NCBI GenBank assembly: GCA_013115135.1
Contig: JABANP010000841.1
Coordinates: forward strand, 1 to 15,257
Source of the DNA: Perkinsus olseni
Taxonomy: Eukaryota > Perkinsozoa > Perkinsida > Perkinsidae
Reading direction: 5' to 3'
Length of the DNA stretch: 15,257 bases
Shown: piece after piece, positions 8,042-15,257 of the stretch
Layout of the letters: every line of letters begins with the position of its first letter
Position numbering within the stretch: position 1 is the first letter of the stretch
The notes under the pieces: generated by a model
The model's input: the letters and a program-made list of their open reading frames with translations, nothing else
Told to the model about the DNA's origin: nothing
Databases searched by the model: none
Made by a program: the position numbers and the translations under genes

Positions 8042-10190
8042 ACGAGAACGTCCCCGCGGACGAGCTAGAACGGGCCATCCGTCGTCAAACTATAGCGAGA
8101 AAGTGGGGGCACGGAGCTTCCGTCGCCAGGGACTATATGGCCTGACTTTCCCGACAGGTTCTGTCCGGTTCTGCTTGGGTCCGCGTATAAGAACAAAGGG
8201 GTACAGCCTCTTTTGGATGCCGTATGTAAATACCTGCCGAGCCCTGGCGATAGGTAGTTGGGTGAGCATCAGCCCAGTTGTCTTCAATACTGTTTGATAT
8301 CTTCGTCGAGGGCTGCCATCGCATCCTCTCACAATCGAATGGCGTCCTTATAGTTCCACAGTTAGTCGTTGGTCTCCTGTTTCCCGTCAGAACCTACAGT
8401 GGTTACGACCAGTCACGTAACGGGGAGCGTGTAGAGATAACGCCTGATGAGAAGAAGCCATTCTTGGGTAGTCGTCAGTGCTGCTGCTGCTTCCATGCAG
8501 TGCGGGAGGCACCCGTCATCAGGTATGGCGTTCAAGAGCCAGGATCTTCCCCCCAACGGCACTCTAACGTACATGAGGGTTTACCAAGGCAGTTTGAAGA
8601 AAGGTCAGAGCGTAGTGGACACCAAGACCAACAAACGGCAAAGTCTTAAGAAGCTGGTCGGCTGCGGTCACAGTCGTACGCTCTCATGTTCGTCGTGTGC
8701 AGCTTCGTCTCCACTCGAGCGAGACCAGGGAGGTCACTTCAGCCGGCCCTGGGGATATAGTGGCGTGCACAGGCCTGGACGTCTTCTCTGGCGTCACTTG
8801 TACTGATGGTGAGAGGACAGACGGTGCGGCTTCTATTCGTGGTAGCGGCCTTGCGGCTGTAGGTAAAATAAACTGGACCATGTCCCCATTACACATCCCG
8901 GCCCCGGTGGTGTCATTATCGATCTCACCGGCTAGCCGGGAGGATTCTACGAAGATGGCCAAAGCTTTGGCGAGGTTCAAGAGAGAGGACCCCACCTTTA
9001 TAGTGTCGACAGATCCTGGCACCAAGGAAACTATTGTGTCGGGTAGGGGAATCCTGCTGCTGTAGTGGCACTTGGTCTTGACGGTGCGGACTCAGGGATG
9101 GGAGAGCTGCATCTCTTCATTTACGCCGAGCGCATCCGTCGAGAATATAATGCCAATGTCACCACCGGAGAGCCTAGGGTTAACTTCCGTGAGACGATTA
9201 ATGAGAGGGTACTGAGCTGTTGTTGATTCGTCATCTCTCTCCTCGAAGTCTAGGTTGTAGGTGCCGTTTGACTACACTCATAAGAGGCAGAGTGGCGGTC
9301 GCGGTCAGTACGGTAAGGTGACCGGCTATTTCGAGCCGCTTAGCCATGATGAAGTACAAGAGATTCTTACGAAGTATCAAGGCGAGATCACTCCTATGAA
9401 TGCCTCTAAGTACCTGACTATATTCCAGAACAATATCAGGGTGAGAAATGGTGGCACCGGGGGTTGAACCTGCGCCGGACACGCTCTAGCTTGGTCTGGC
9501 TGAGCCGTATTCTGAGCCGCATGTCAGGGAAATGAGATCCCCAAGAACTTCATTGCGTACATTGAGAAAGGTTTCCGAGAGTGTCTGGAAGAGGGCCCTC
9601 TGACGGGCTCGGCTGTCTGCAATCTGCGGATAGTGCTTGAGGGCGGCAAGCACCACGAGGTTGACTCTTCGGAAGTGGCCTTCAAGGCAGCTGCCCAGGG
9701 AGCCTTCGAGCAAGCATTCTATGGTGGATCGCCTACCATCCTGCAGCCAGTCATGTAAGACGCCTAGGGGTGGTTGTGGTAGCTAACCATGCATTGAAGC
9801 TAGGGCGCTACAGCTGACCTCAGCTTGTGTGTTGTGAGGGTTCGAGCTCAGGAATGTGGAGGTGACTGTTCCGACTGACAAGACTGGTTCGCTGATGTCT
9901 GGTATCACTGTGAGGAAAGGCCTGGTCACGGGATCGGAGGCCTTGACCGACCTGGATACGCTCGTCCGAGCTAAGGTCCCTCTGAGGAACATGTTCGGCT
10001 TCACAACAGAGTTGAGGTCTATCACACAGGTGGGGCTGCTGTCAACAGGGTGGCGTGAGTGTGTTGATAGGGTCATGGGGAGTGGGCGATGGACTTCCAT
10101 GCCTACGAGGAGATGCCGGCCGATGACCAGGAGTCAGTCAAGAAGCAGTACGTCCAGCGACGAGCGAGAGAGAAAAAACTCGAGGAGTGA
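8006..10190 (+). CDS. Mitochondrial-type elongation factor G (EF-G1), 5'-truncated, 11 exons
   Basis: EF-G drives GTP-dependent ribosomal translocation; the GFM1/MEF1-like sequence suggests the mitochondrion. Exons by eye: 8006-8102, 8158-8253, 8391-8467, 8523-8656, 8703-8808, 8863-9042, 9096-9208, 9261-9440, 9528-9754, 9852-10029, 10071-10190. All ten introns (41-137 nt) are GT-AG, and the frame holds throughout to a TGA, giving 501 residues. Visible landmarks: the end of the G domain with [16 protein letters not shown] (G5 region), domain II ([24 protein letters not shown]), domain III ([21 protein letters not shown]), domain IV ([28 protein letters not shown]) and domain V ([35 protein letters not shown]). 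Relative to family length (~740) about 240 N-terminal residues are missing: the P-loop, switch motifs and NKxD. No start codon. The fragment cannot be a working GTPase as it stands here. Confidence 0.92.
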
Positions 10191-10444
10191 AGAGCGAGTA
10201 GAGCGTTTTCGTTTCCGCGTGATGGCTCATCACTGCTGCTGGCGTGTGCATGAGGTTTCTGGGCATTCCTCTGGTGTTGAGTACTTTGCCAGTATCGGCC
10301 TGTTTGATGGTCCTTTTTCTATCAGTTGTCTAGATTGCATTGAAAGGCGTCTGCCGCGGCACCGTCATCTCCCTCCCCTGTATTTAACCAATCGCTATCG
10401 TCGTTCTACCACTACTAGCATACCTGCTATTCCTATATCTGACT
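10191..10444 (+). promoter_or_regulatory. EF-G/glucokinase spacer with candidate trans-splice acceptor
   Basis: This 254-bp spacer has no gene. GTCCTTTTTCTATCAG, ending at 10325, is the strongest pyrimidine-AG site and lies 120 nt before the glucokinase ATG. A weaker CCACTACTAG ends at about 10420. Either could be the acceptor for a leader. No AATAAA-type signal was recognised after the EF-G stop, and no GC-box array like those at 4795 or 14303 is present. Confidence 0.3.
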
Positions 10445-11915
10445 ATGCCGGGCCATACTGCTAGACACGCTGTCATCCCTCGTAACAGATCTATAGAGTC
10501 TGTTGGAGGGCCAGACTCGGCACTCATCATTGCTGGGGACATAGGAGGCACCAACTGCAGGCTGCGGCTGTTACTCGTATCGAAGGCTGCTGAAAAGAAG
10601 GGTACTGGCTCGGATTCGGAGAGTGAGGAGGTAATGTTGGCCTCGGAGGACTTAGTATGATAGCTTTTTTCATACCAGCCAAAGACCAAGACGCAGCTAT
10701 TATACGCTGCCAAGTATCCGACGGCTTCCTGCCCTAGTTTGGAGGAGGCCCTTGCTCGATTCACATCGGAGGCACCGGCATTGGACGAGGCTGAGATGTC
10801 GAATGTCGTCTGTGTTGTTGGACTGCCTAGCGACGTGAAGAACAATAGAGTTGGTGAGTTCGACGCTCGACCCTTTCCCCCTGTTCGAGTGCGGTGTCTT
10901 TTTAGCTCGAATCGCTAACATACCCCATTGGGTGGACACGGATGGCGACGCTATAGCGGAGAAGCTCGGCCTTGGGAAGATCGTTCTTCTCAACGATTTC
11001 GAGAGCGCATGCTGGGGTAGGGGAGGGAGATGGAGGATCCTATTTTATGTGTGGTCATCTCGAGGTATCCCTATGCTGGATGAGTCAGAGCTGATATGTC
11101 TCAATTCGGGAATACCAATTAACAAGGCCCGGACATCGGCCCCGGCTATCACTAGCGTTCTCATCGGCCCTGGAACTGGCCTTGGGGAAGGGTAGTGACG
11201 GAGGAATTCATCTTTGTGGCACCTTCCAAGTTTATCAGGTATTTGGTAACGGCACGAGCCACCAATCATGTCTCGGCGCATGCTTCGGAAGGCGCGTGGG
11301 TGAGCTTCGCTCCGCAAGATGAGTGGGTTTGAACCATCGGGGCGGACGTCGGTCCTCGAGTGTTGATGTCTCTCAGGGAGGAGTTCGAGTTGTTGAAGTT
11401 TGTTAAGAAAGACTTAGGGGTTCCCAGAGTGGTCGTTGAGCACTTAACTGCAGGGTGAGAAGTTGCCGTGGCACAGCTTCCCTTCGACCTTGGATTATTT
11501 CAGGCCGGCTCTCCCAATGTTGACTCGCTTCTACGGGCAGAAGGAAGGCATGGACATCGCCGATTTGCCGAAGACGGCACCCGAGGTTGCGGGGAAGTAC
11601 GGTAGCTGTCCAGTCTGCACCAAGGCTTGTGATAAGGCGATGGAGATCCTTGGCCGGGAATTGGCCTTCCTGTGCTTGAAGTTCAAACCACAAGGAGGTA
11701 TCTTCCTCATCGGCAACGTGGTCGATTCACTAAGAGATTCCATCCTAGCTGAGGGGTCCAGCTTGAGAAAAGGCCTTTTCCATAGCCTGTACCACCCTAT
11801 ATTAGAGGGTATTGTAAGAGACACTCCTATCAACATAGTCGATGCTAATGGTGTGAGTATGGGCATGGAAGGCGCCATCAACAGAGCCACTCGTCTGGCC
11901 TTGGCTCGACTGTAG
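10445..11915 (+). CDS. Bacterial-type glucokinase (Glk family), seven exons
   Basis: The enzyme phosphorylates glucose with ATP to glucose-6-phosphate at the entry to glycolysis, presumably in the cytosol. Preferred exons: 10445-10630, 10679-10853, 10906-11016, 11065-11191, 11239-11322, 11377-11454, 11504-11915, giving 390 residues. The introns are GT-AG (47-54 nt). Intron 1 is the least certain: 10655-10696 or 10655-10678 also keep frame. Landmarks: phosphate loop GDIGGTN at 31-37, LNDFESA with the catalytic Asp at 151, GPGTGLG at 192-198, SEGAWVSFAP at 216-225, VEHLTAGPAL near 248-257 holding the equivalent of E. coli Glu187, and GGIFLIGNV at 318-326. The order matches E. coli Glk and cyanobacterial relatives (FAPQDEEEFELL resembles their FAP-NELEF-LL). 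An oddity is that the usual EGGH glucose-contact motif reads EGAW here, with Trp220 in place of His. An N-terminal extension of about 25 residues shows no clear targeting signal. Confidence 0.88.
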
Positions 11916-11994
11916 TCCCCCGATTTAGTGCGTATTTTTAGGGCTGTGTATTAAGTTTGTATTGCTGCTGTTGTTTGCTTTGATGTAGAACACA

Positions 11995-12011
11995 GAGAGG
12001 CAGTGCCTCTC
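11995..12011. repeat. 17-bp perfect palindrome downstream of glucokinase
   Basis: GAGAGGCAGTGCCTCTC has perfect 8-bp arms around one central G, 80 bp after the glucokinase stop. As RNA it would form a short hairpin with the inner pair opened. It has the same geometry (8+1+8) as the satellite palindrome but an unrelated sequence. Role unknown. Confidence 0.6.
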
Positions 12012-12098
12012 CCAACCGGGGCGTATCGTGGCCTGCGAGGGAGCAGCTATCAGCGTTCTCAGAAAAAGCCAGTTTCCGTTGTAATTATCGTGACACTC

Positions 12099-12116
12099 GT
12101 AGCCGTGAGTGGCTAC
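12099..12116. repeat. Short inverted repeat GTAGCC-6-GGCTAC
   Basis: Six-base perfect arms flank the loop GTGAGT. It lies in the glucokinase/ESF2 spacer. It is short enough to occur by chance. Confidence 0.3.
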
Positions 12117-12312
12117 TCGTGCTTCCGTGTATATCGTACCAAGCCTTTGTAGCGGTCAAGGCGCCGCCATTGGCCGTGCTTTGTCGAATTGTTCATTTCT
12201 TCCGAACATTGCAAAGTTCCTACTGTGTGCCTGTAGTAGCGTTCTGGGAGAGCGGGAATAGGGTATCGATGTGTGATAGGGTCGGGACCAGTCGACCGCC
12301 GCCTGAGTCGGG

Positions 12313-12326
12313 ATTGGGTTCTTGCA
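12313..12326 (+). promoter_or_regulatory. Candidate trans-splice acceptor for ESF2
   Basis: ATTGGGTTCTTGCAG ends in CAG at 12326, 13 nt before the ATG at 12340. No upstream coding exon in a compatible frame was seen, so the site would serve a 5' UTR intron or leader addition. Confidence 0.35.
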
Positions 12327-12339
12327 GTGTAGCCCTTCA

Positions 12340-13251
12340 ATGGACTCCGGTAAGGAACCTGATTGCCCGCCATCTGCCGCTGCTACTGACGAGGCGGCTT
12401 CAGCCGACGATGTGAAGGGTGAGGATACAAGACTAGAAGGGGATGTTGAGGGTGAAGACACGACTGCTCCTTTGGACGTGCTCGGTAACAACGATCCTAC
12501 AATGGACGACACGGTGATTGATGGGGAGGCTGGTGAGGGAGGGAAGAAGGACAAGAAGGGTGTCGTCTATTTCTCCAGGATACCGCCCTTCATGCAGGTG
12601 AGCTCACAGTGCGTGTTGAAGCTTTCCCTCCACTCTTGTGTCCTTCAGCCATGCAAGCTTCGGCATTTGATGGAGCAACTCGGACGGGTTGGTAGAGTCT
12701 ACCTCACGCCAGAGGATGAAACGCAGCAAGCTCGGCGTAAGAAGTCGGGTGGCAACAAGAAGACGAAGTTCGTGGATGGCTGGGTCGAGTTTGAGAGCAA
12801 GTCCGTGGCGAAGCGTGTGGCAGCGACGCTGAACAACACACCGGTTGGAGGGAAGAAACGCCACAACGCCTACAGAGACGACATGTGGCTCTGCCGTTAC
12901 TTGCCCAAGTTCAAGTGGCATCACTTGAAGGAGCACGTTATCTATAATCGTGAGGTCCGCGGTGCCAGACTGGAGCAGAAGCTCTCTCAACAACGTAAAA
13001 TAAACAACTTCTACCAAGAGCAGCTATTGGAAGAGAAACGTATGGACAAGATGAAGGAACGCAGAGAGAAGAAGGCGGCTGAGCACGGGGAGGAAGTGGT
13101 TCAGCCGGCACACAAGAAGGCTCGAACAGGGGTCCACCAACGTACCCCGCATCTTGCCTCCTCGCAGAAGAGCGCTGCTGCTCCTGCTAAGTCTACTACC
13201 AAGCAAGCAGAGGTTTCTTCTGATACGTTACTCGATAGCCTGGCTCTCTAA
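12340..13251 (+). CDS. ESF2/ABT1-family nucleolar RNA-binding protein, two exons
   Basis: Family members (yeast Esf2, animal ABT1) bind pre-rRNA in the small-subunit processome and support early cleavages leading to 18S rRNA, in the nucleolus. The ATG at 12340 is used; an upstream TTG at 12322 is only an open-frame extension. Exons are 12340-12597 and 12649-13251, giving 286 residues. The 51-nt intron (GTGAGC...CCTTCAG) has no stop and is a multiple of three, so an unspliced reading is also open. Removing it restores the family sequence RIPPFMQ-PCKLRHLM. Residues 1-70 are acidic and disordered. The RRM-like domain starts at about 74 (GVVYFSRIPPFM) and continues through GRVYLTPEDE, GGNKKTKFVDGWVEF and AKRVAATLNNTPVGGKKR to YLPKFKWHHL (about 172-179). 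A basic, probably helical tail (QLLEEKRMDKMKERREKKAA) follows, ending in a Lys/Ala/Ser-rich stretch. It follows glucokinase by 424 bp on the same strand. Confidence 0.88.
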   Translation: MDSGKEPDCPPSAAATDEAASADDVKGEDTRLEGDVEGEDTTAPLDVLGNNDPTMDDTVIDGEAGEGGKKDKKGVVYFSRIPPFMQVSSQCVLKLSLHSCVLQPCKLRHLMEQLGRVGRVYLTPEDETQQARRKKSGGNKKTKFVDGWVEFESKSVAKRVAATLNNTPVGGKKRHNAYRDDMWLCRYLPKFKWHHLKEHVIYNREVRGARLEQKLSQQRKINNFYQEQLLEEKRMDKMKERREKKAAEHGEEVVQPAHKKARTGVHQRTPHLASSQKSAAAPAKSTTKQAEVSSDTLLDSLAL

Positions 13252-13610
13252 CTTGTACTGTCTCGATGATGTTGCGTTGTTCGATGGTCGTTGGGTTGGA
13301 GTTTGTAGCTCTCTCAAATTGATGCAGGTCTGTCTCGTGTATCGGCTGAGCAGCAGCTTCGAGTGGTTGCCTTTTGGGACTCACCTCTCCCCTAGCGCTG
13401 AACTCGTACTGTGCGTTATCCGTTATAGCATTTTCTCACTTTTTGAATGATGTATGCGAGAGTTTTGGCTTTCTCTCTATTTCTTTCGTAGCCTCTTGGA
13501 AACGGCTATAACTTACTTTGCGTTATCATTGAGTGATCGGCCAGTGGTCGTCTAAGTTATTAGCTCGTTGTTCACATCCGCCATCCTTGTTTTCGCGCGG
13601 TTCCGCGACG
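13252..13610. other. ESF2 3' flank without recognised gene
   Basis: This 359-bp stretch is T-rich on the + strand with stops in all frames. Overlapping ORFs of 62-98 codons resemble no family I know and look random. No clear polyadenylation signal, tRNA or structured RNA was recognised. Confidence 0.5.
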
Positions 13611-13620
13611 GTTTCGTTAT
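13611..13620. repeat. Left target-site duplication of the MITE
   Basis: GTTTCGTTAT directly precedes the element and is repeated exactly at 13887-13896 directly after it. Confidence 0.8.
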
Positions 13621-13886
13621 GGGTGAAGTACAAAATCCAAGGGAAAAGTACAAAATCCAAGGAAGCGCGTGCGGCAGGGAGGCAAAATCAACAGAAAAAA
13701 ACCCTGAACTGCGGGTGAAGGCAGGAACGGGGAACCAGAAACCCCTCCCGAAACCCGACAGGGCAACCCGATCCCGAAACTGTTACCCAGGGCAACCAGA
13801 AACCGGAACTATTACCGTGGGCAACACGATCCCCGAAAGTGCCTCCTTGGATCTTGTACCTTTCCCTTGGATTTTGGGAATTACCC
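13621..13886. mobile_element. 266-bp MITE-like non-autonomous DNA transposon
   Basis: The left end (13621-13666) and the reverse complement of the right end (13841-13886) match at about 38 of 46 positions by eye. Both start GGGT and share AAAATCCAAGGGAAA, GTACAA and ATCCAAGGA. A cluster of five mismatches lies at positions 5-11. The left end itself contains a 17-bp motif (AAGTACAAAATCCAAGG) twice, 20 bp apart. A perfect 10-bp target-site duplication flanks the element. There is no transposase ORF; the interior is a GC-rich degenerate tandem repeat. TSD length fits Mutator-like elements (usually 8-11 bp), but the family assignment is inference. The exactness of the TSD against the drift between TIRs suggests either fairly recent insertion or an element with already imperfect TIRs. 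Confidence 0.8.
13761..13847 (+). repeat. Three 29-bp degenerate tandem units inside the MITE
   Basis: Units starting GGGCAAC at 13761, 13790 and 13819 share the pattern GGGCAAC-(4)-(C/A)CCGAAAC or similar, followed by a variable tail such as TGTTACCCA or TATTACCGT. A related GGGGAACCAGAAACC lies just before them near 13730. The exact 29-bp period with diverged sequence points to old internal duplication. Confidence 0.7.
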
Positions 13887-13896
13887 GTTTCGTTAT
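13887..13896. repeat. Right target-site duplication of the MITE
   Basis: Exact copy of 13611-13620 (GTTTCGTTAT), immediately after the terminal ACCC of the element. Confidence 0.8.
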
Positions 13897-14302
13897 CCAT
13901 CGGCCGCTCGCCTGCACGCACGTGCAATGATTTTCGCCATGGTTGAGAATCTTCGTAGTGCGGGGTTGCTTAAGTGCATCTCTCCCCCACGTCATGCTAC
14001 CTCTCAGCCATCGCATTCTCCCGGTTTGTCGCAGGTCTACCCCTCTTCGGGTGCAGTAACTTACTCTCTCCATATAGGTGTGGTCAGCTGACTCGGCTCT
14101 TACTTCCCTTCTCATGTTTCACTGCTATCGGCTTCCGAGTCTCCTGGTCTGCTCTCGCTCGGTTCCTCGCGGCTTCATTGTTTCTGTCGCGGCTTCCTAT
14201 GAGAGGGGCTCTCCGTCGTGGTTGTGCATGCGTGCATTCCGCACGCACGTGTCACCGGCTCATTCGCTCCGCCTCGTGCGCCTGGCGCTTGCTGCTGCGC
14301 GC
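13897..14302. other. Pyrimidine-rich spacer without recognised gene
   Basis: The + strand is C/T-rich and open frames cross it (up to 220 codons from 13974), but the translations are low-complexity Ser/Arg/Phe/Pro/Leu mixtures with no motif. A 7-bp inverted repeat, TGCGTGC-ATTCC-GCACGCA, lies at 14229-14247. If the GC-box array to the right is a promoter acting leftwards, its transcript would start here, but I found no minus-strand gene. Confidence 0.5.
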
Positions 14303-14513
14303 CCGCCACATTTCTCGTTCCGCCCAGAAATTTTCTTATGCCGCCCATGGGCATTTCTTGACCCGCCCTCCGGAATTTTTTTCCCGCCCATTGCCGTTTC
14401 TTCATCCGCCCTCCGAAGTTTTCTTTTTTCGCCCACCGGCGTTTCTTGACCCGTCCCTTTTTACTAAACCCGCCCGTGCTTTTTGCTTTTTCCGCCCTTG
14501 GCTCCTTTCGGAG
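14303..14513 (-). promoter_or_regulatory. Ten-unit phased CCGCCC array, mirror of the one at 4795
   Basis: CCGCCC or a one-base variant starts at 14303, 14320, 14341, 14363, 14384, 14406, 14429, 14451, 14470 and 14492, with spacings of 17, 21, 22, 21, 22, 23, 22, 19 and 22. Between the boxes lies TTTCTT or TTTTCT. Read on the minus strand each unit is GGGCGG-(4)-AGAAA-rest, the same grammar as the units upstream of fumarate reductase on the + strand. Units partly alternate between a TCCGGAA/TCCGAAG type and an ATGGGCA/ATTGCCG/ACCGGCG type. It lies 127 bp from the satellite. A transcription-start or chromatin-boundary role is inference. Confidence 0.6.
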
Positions 14514-14639
14514 TTCGCAATTACTCGGGCCCCCCACTCTCGGGTATTTCCTGTCCGATGCGAGTTAATCTGCCCCAGACGTACCGTGCTGAGGACCTTT
14601 ACAAGGCCGTGCCTCTGCAACGCTGCCGGTACTTAACAT
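14514..14639. other. Short unique segment before the right satellite
   Basis: These 126 bp show no gene or repeat. The satellite resumes abruptly at 14640 in the middle of a C-monomer tail (CCCTGCATGG). Confidence 0.5.
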
Positions 14640-15257
14640 CCCTGCATGGCATTCGTGTGCGGTGGAAACTCATGTCGCGTGGGAGTCGACAGACAAAAGG
14701 TTCGACATCAGTCTTCGCGTTTACTACTGGTAGACTACCAGTGACGCTGATGATCCAAACATATCCTCACTCGGGCGCGATAGTCATCAAGTGGTCTGTC
14801 TCGCCTCAATGTGGTCTGGAAACTCATATCGAGTGAAATCCGATGGTTGACGGAGAGAAAGGTTGACATGAATCTCTGCTGCTACCAATGAGGCTGATGA
14901 TCTGGTCTTTTCCTTACGCGAGTGACGTAGTCGTGAAGTGGTCTTTATTACCTTCGTGTGCTGTGGAAACTCATATGGCGTGGGAGTCGACGGCCAAAAA
15001 GCTTGACATTACTCTTTACGTCTACCAATGACGCTGATGATCTGAATATATCCCTATTCGGGTGGCACAGCCGTGAAGTGGTCTGTATCTCCCACGTATG
15101 CTGTGGAAACTCATATCGAGTGGAAGTTGACGGAGAGAAAGGTTGACATGAATCTCTGCTGCTACCAATGAGGCTGATGATCTGAATGTATCCCTATTCG
15201 GGTGGCACAGCCGTGAAGTGGTCTGTATCTCCCACGTATGCTGTGGAAACTCATATC
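14640..15257 (+). repeat. Right-hand satellite array, same family and orientation
   Basis: It begins with the last 23 bp of a C-monomer, then D at 14663, E at 14817, A at 14964, B at 15104 and the first 14 bp of the next monomer at 15244. The array continues out of the window. From 14640 to about 15182 it matches 3897-4439 with only one base difference noticed (GTAGTCGTG versus GTAGTTGTG). It shares the private D-E boundary CTCGCCTCAATGTGGTCTGG; other copies read CTCACATCAATGTGCTCTGG. Confidence 0.93.

Larger units (their letters stand above)
11916..12339 (+). other. Glucokinase 3' region and ESF2 upstream region
   Basis: This 424-bp stretch contains no recognisable gene. It begins with a T-rich, TGTATT/TTGTT-like region typical of a 3' UTR. 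It then contains two dyads (11995-12011 and 12099-12116), noted separately, and ends in TTGGGTTCTTGCAG, a candidate trans-splice acceptor 14 nt before the ESF2 ATG. Confidence 0.4.

Noticed and set aside
9441..9527. tRNA-like sequence on the minus strand in an EF-G intron (GGTTCAACCCCCGGTGCCACC)
   Set aside because: It resembles a T-arm and acceptor end, but the T-stem pairs at only three of five positions and no matching 5' acceptor strand or anticodon arm was found.
7922..10190. Real in-frame fumarate reductase/EF-G fusion protein
   Set aside because: Neither direct reading nor splicing 7961-8005 brings the two genes into the same frame.
11323..11380. Glucokinase intron 5 as 11327-11380 ending in GGGAG
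   Set aside because: The alternative 11323-11376 uses a canonical GTGGGT...CTCTCAG, has the same length and gives DEEEFELL, which fits the family equally well or better.
11916..12339. Spliced-leader RNA gene in the spacer (GTAGCC motif near 12099)
   Set aside because: Only GTAGCC matches the start of known dinoflagellate/perkinsid leaders; the conserved TTGGCTCAAG end is absent.
14229..14247. TGCGTGC-ATTCC-GCACGCA hairpin as a terminator or element end
   Set aside because: Only 7-bp arms in GC-rich sequence, with no flanking repeat or U-tract; chance occurrence is likely.
13974..14636. 220-codon ORF in the right spacer
   Set aside because: Low-complexity Ser/Arg/Phe/Pro translation, crosses the phased GC-box array and is caused by pyrimidine-rich sequence. 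No motif or homologue recognised.

Overview
The window looks like nuclear DNA of a small-intron protist, most likely a perkinsid-type alveolate (Perkinsus or a relative). That assignment is inference from memory of gene families, not a search. The evidence is short GT-AG introns (mostly 41-55 nt), four genes all on the + strand with short gaps, pyrimidine-rich AG sites just upstream of start codons that would suit spliced-leader trans-splicing, a soluble fumarate reductase and a bacterial-type glucokinase.

Layout: (1) 1-4638 is a satellite array of ~140-bp monomers organised into a 5-monomer, 721-bp higher-order repeat (HOR), with 4-monomer (581-bp) and rearranged variants. (2) 4639-4942 is a junction zone. 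It holds a 111-bp direct-repeat fragment whose minus strand reads as a 37-residue protein repeat, and then a short array of GGGCG boxes spaced exactly 21 bp. (3) 4943-8041 is an intronless tandem fumarate reductase: two complete flavoprotein units of about 495 residues fused head to tail, plus the first residues of a third. (4) At 7961-8005 the third unit stops abruptly and a mitochondrial-type elongation factor G starts part-way through its gene. From 8006 to 10190 eleven exons restore 501 residues, but the GTPase motifs G1-G4 are absent. (5) 10445-11915 is a seven-exon glucokinase. (6) 12340-13251 is a two-exon ESF2/ABT1-type ribosome-biogenesis RNA-binding protein. (7) 13252-14639 is gene-poor. 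It contains a 266-bp MITE-like element with imperfect terminal inverted repeats and a perfect 10-bp target-site duplication, and then a ten-unit array of CCGCCC boxes spaced ~22 bp. That array is the inverted counterpart of the one in front of fumarate reductase. (8) From 14640 the same satellite resumes in the same orientation.

The genes are metabolic and translational housekeeping functions with no clear shared pathway. Fumarate reductase and glucokinase both bear on carbohydrate and redox metabolism, EF-G on organellar translation, and ESF2 on 18S rRNA maturation. The most unusual points are the gene island enclosed by one satellite whose right-hand edge carries the same private variants as a left-hand copy, the fumarate reductase/EF-G breakpoint, the phased GC-box arrays in mirror orientation, and the newly delimited MITE. 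All splice sites, domain calls and repeat alignments were made by eye.
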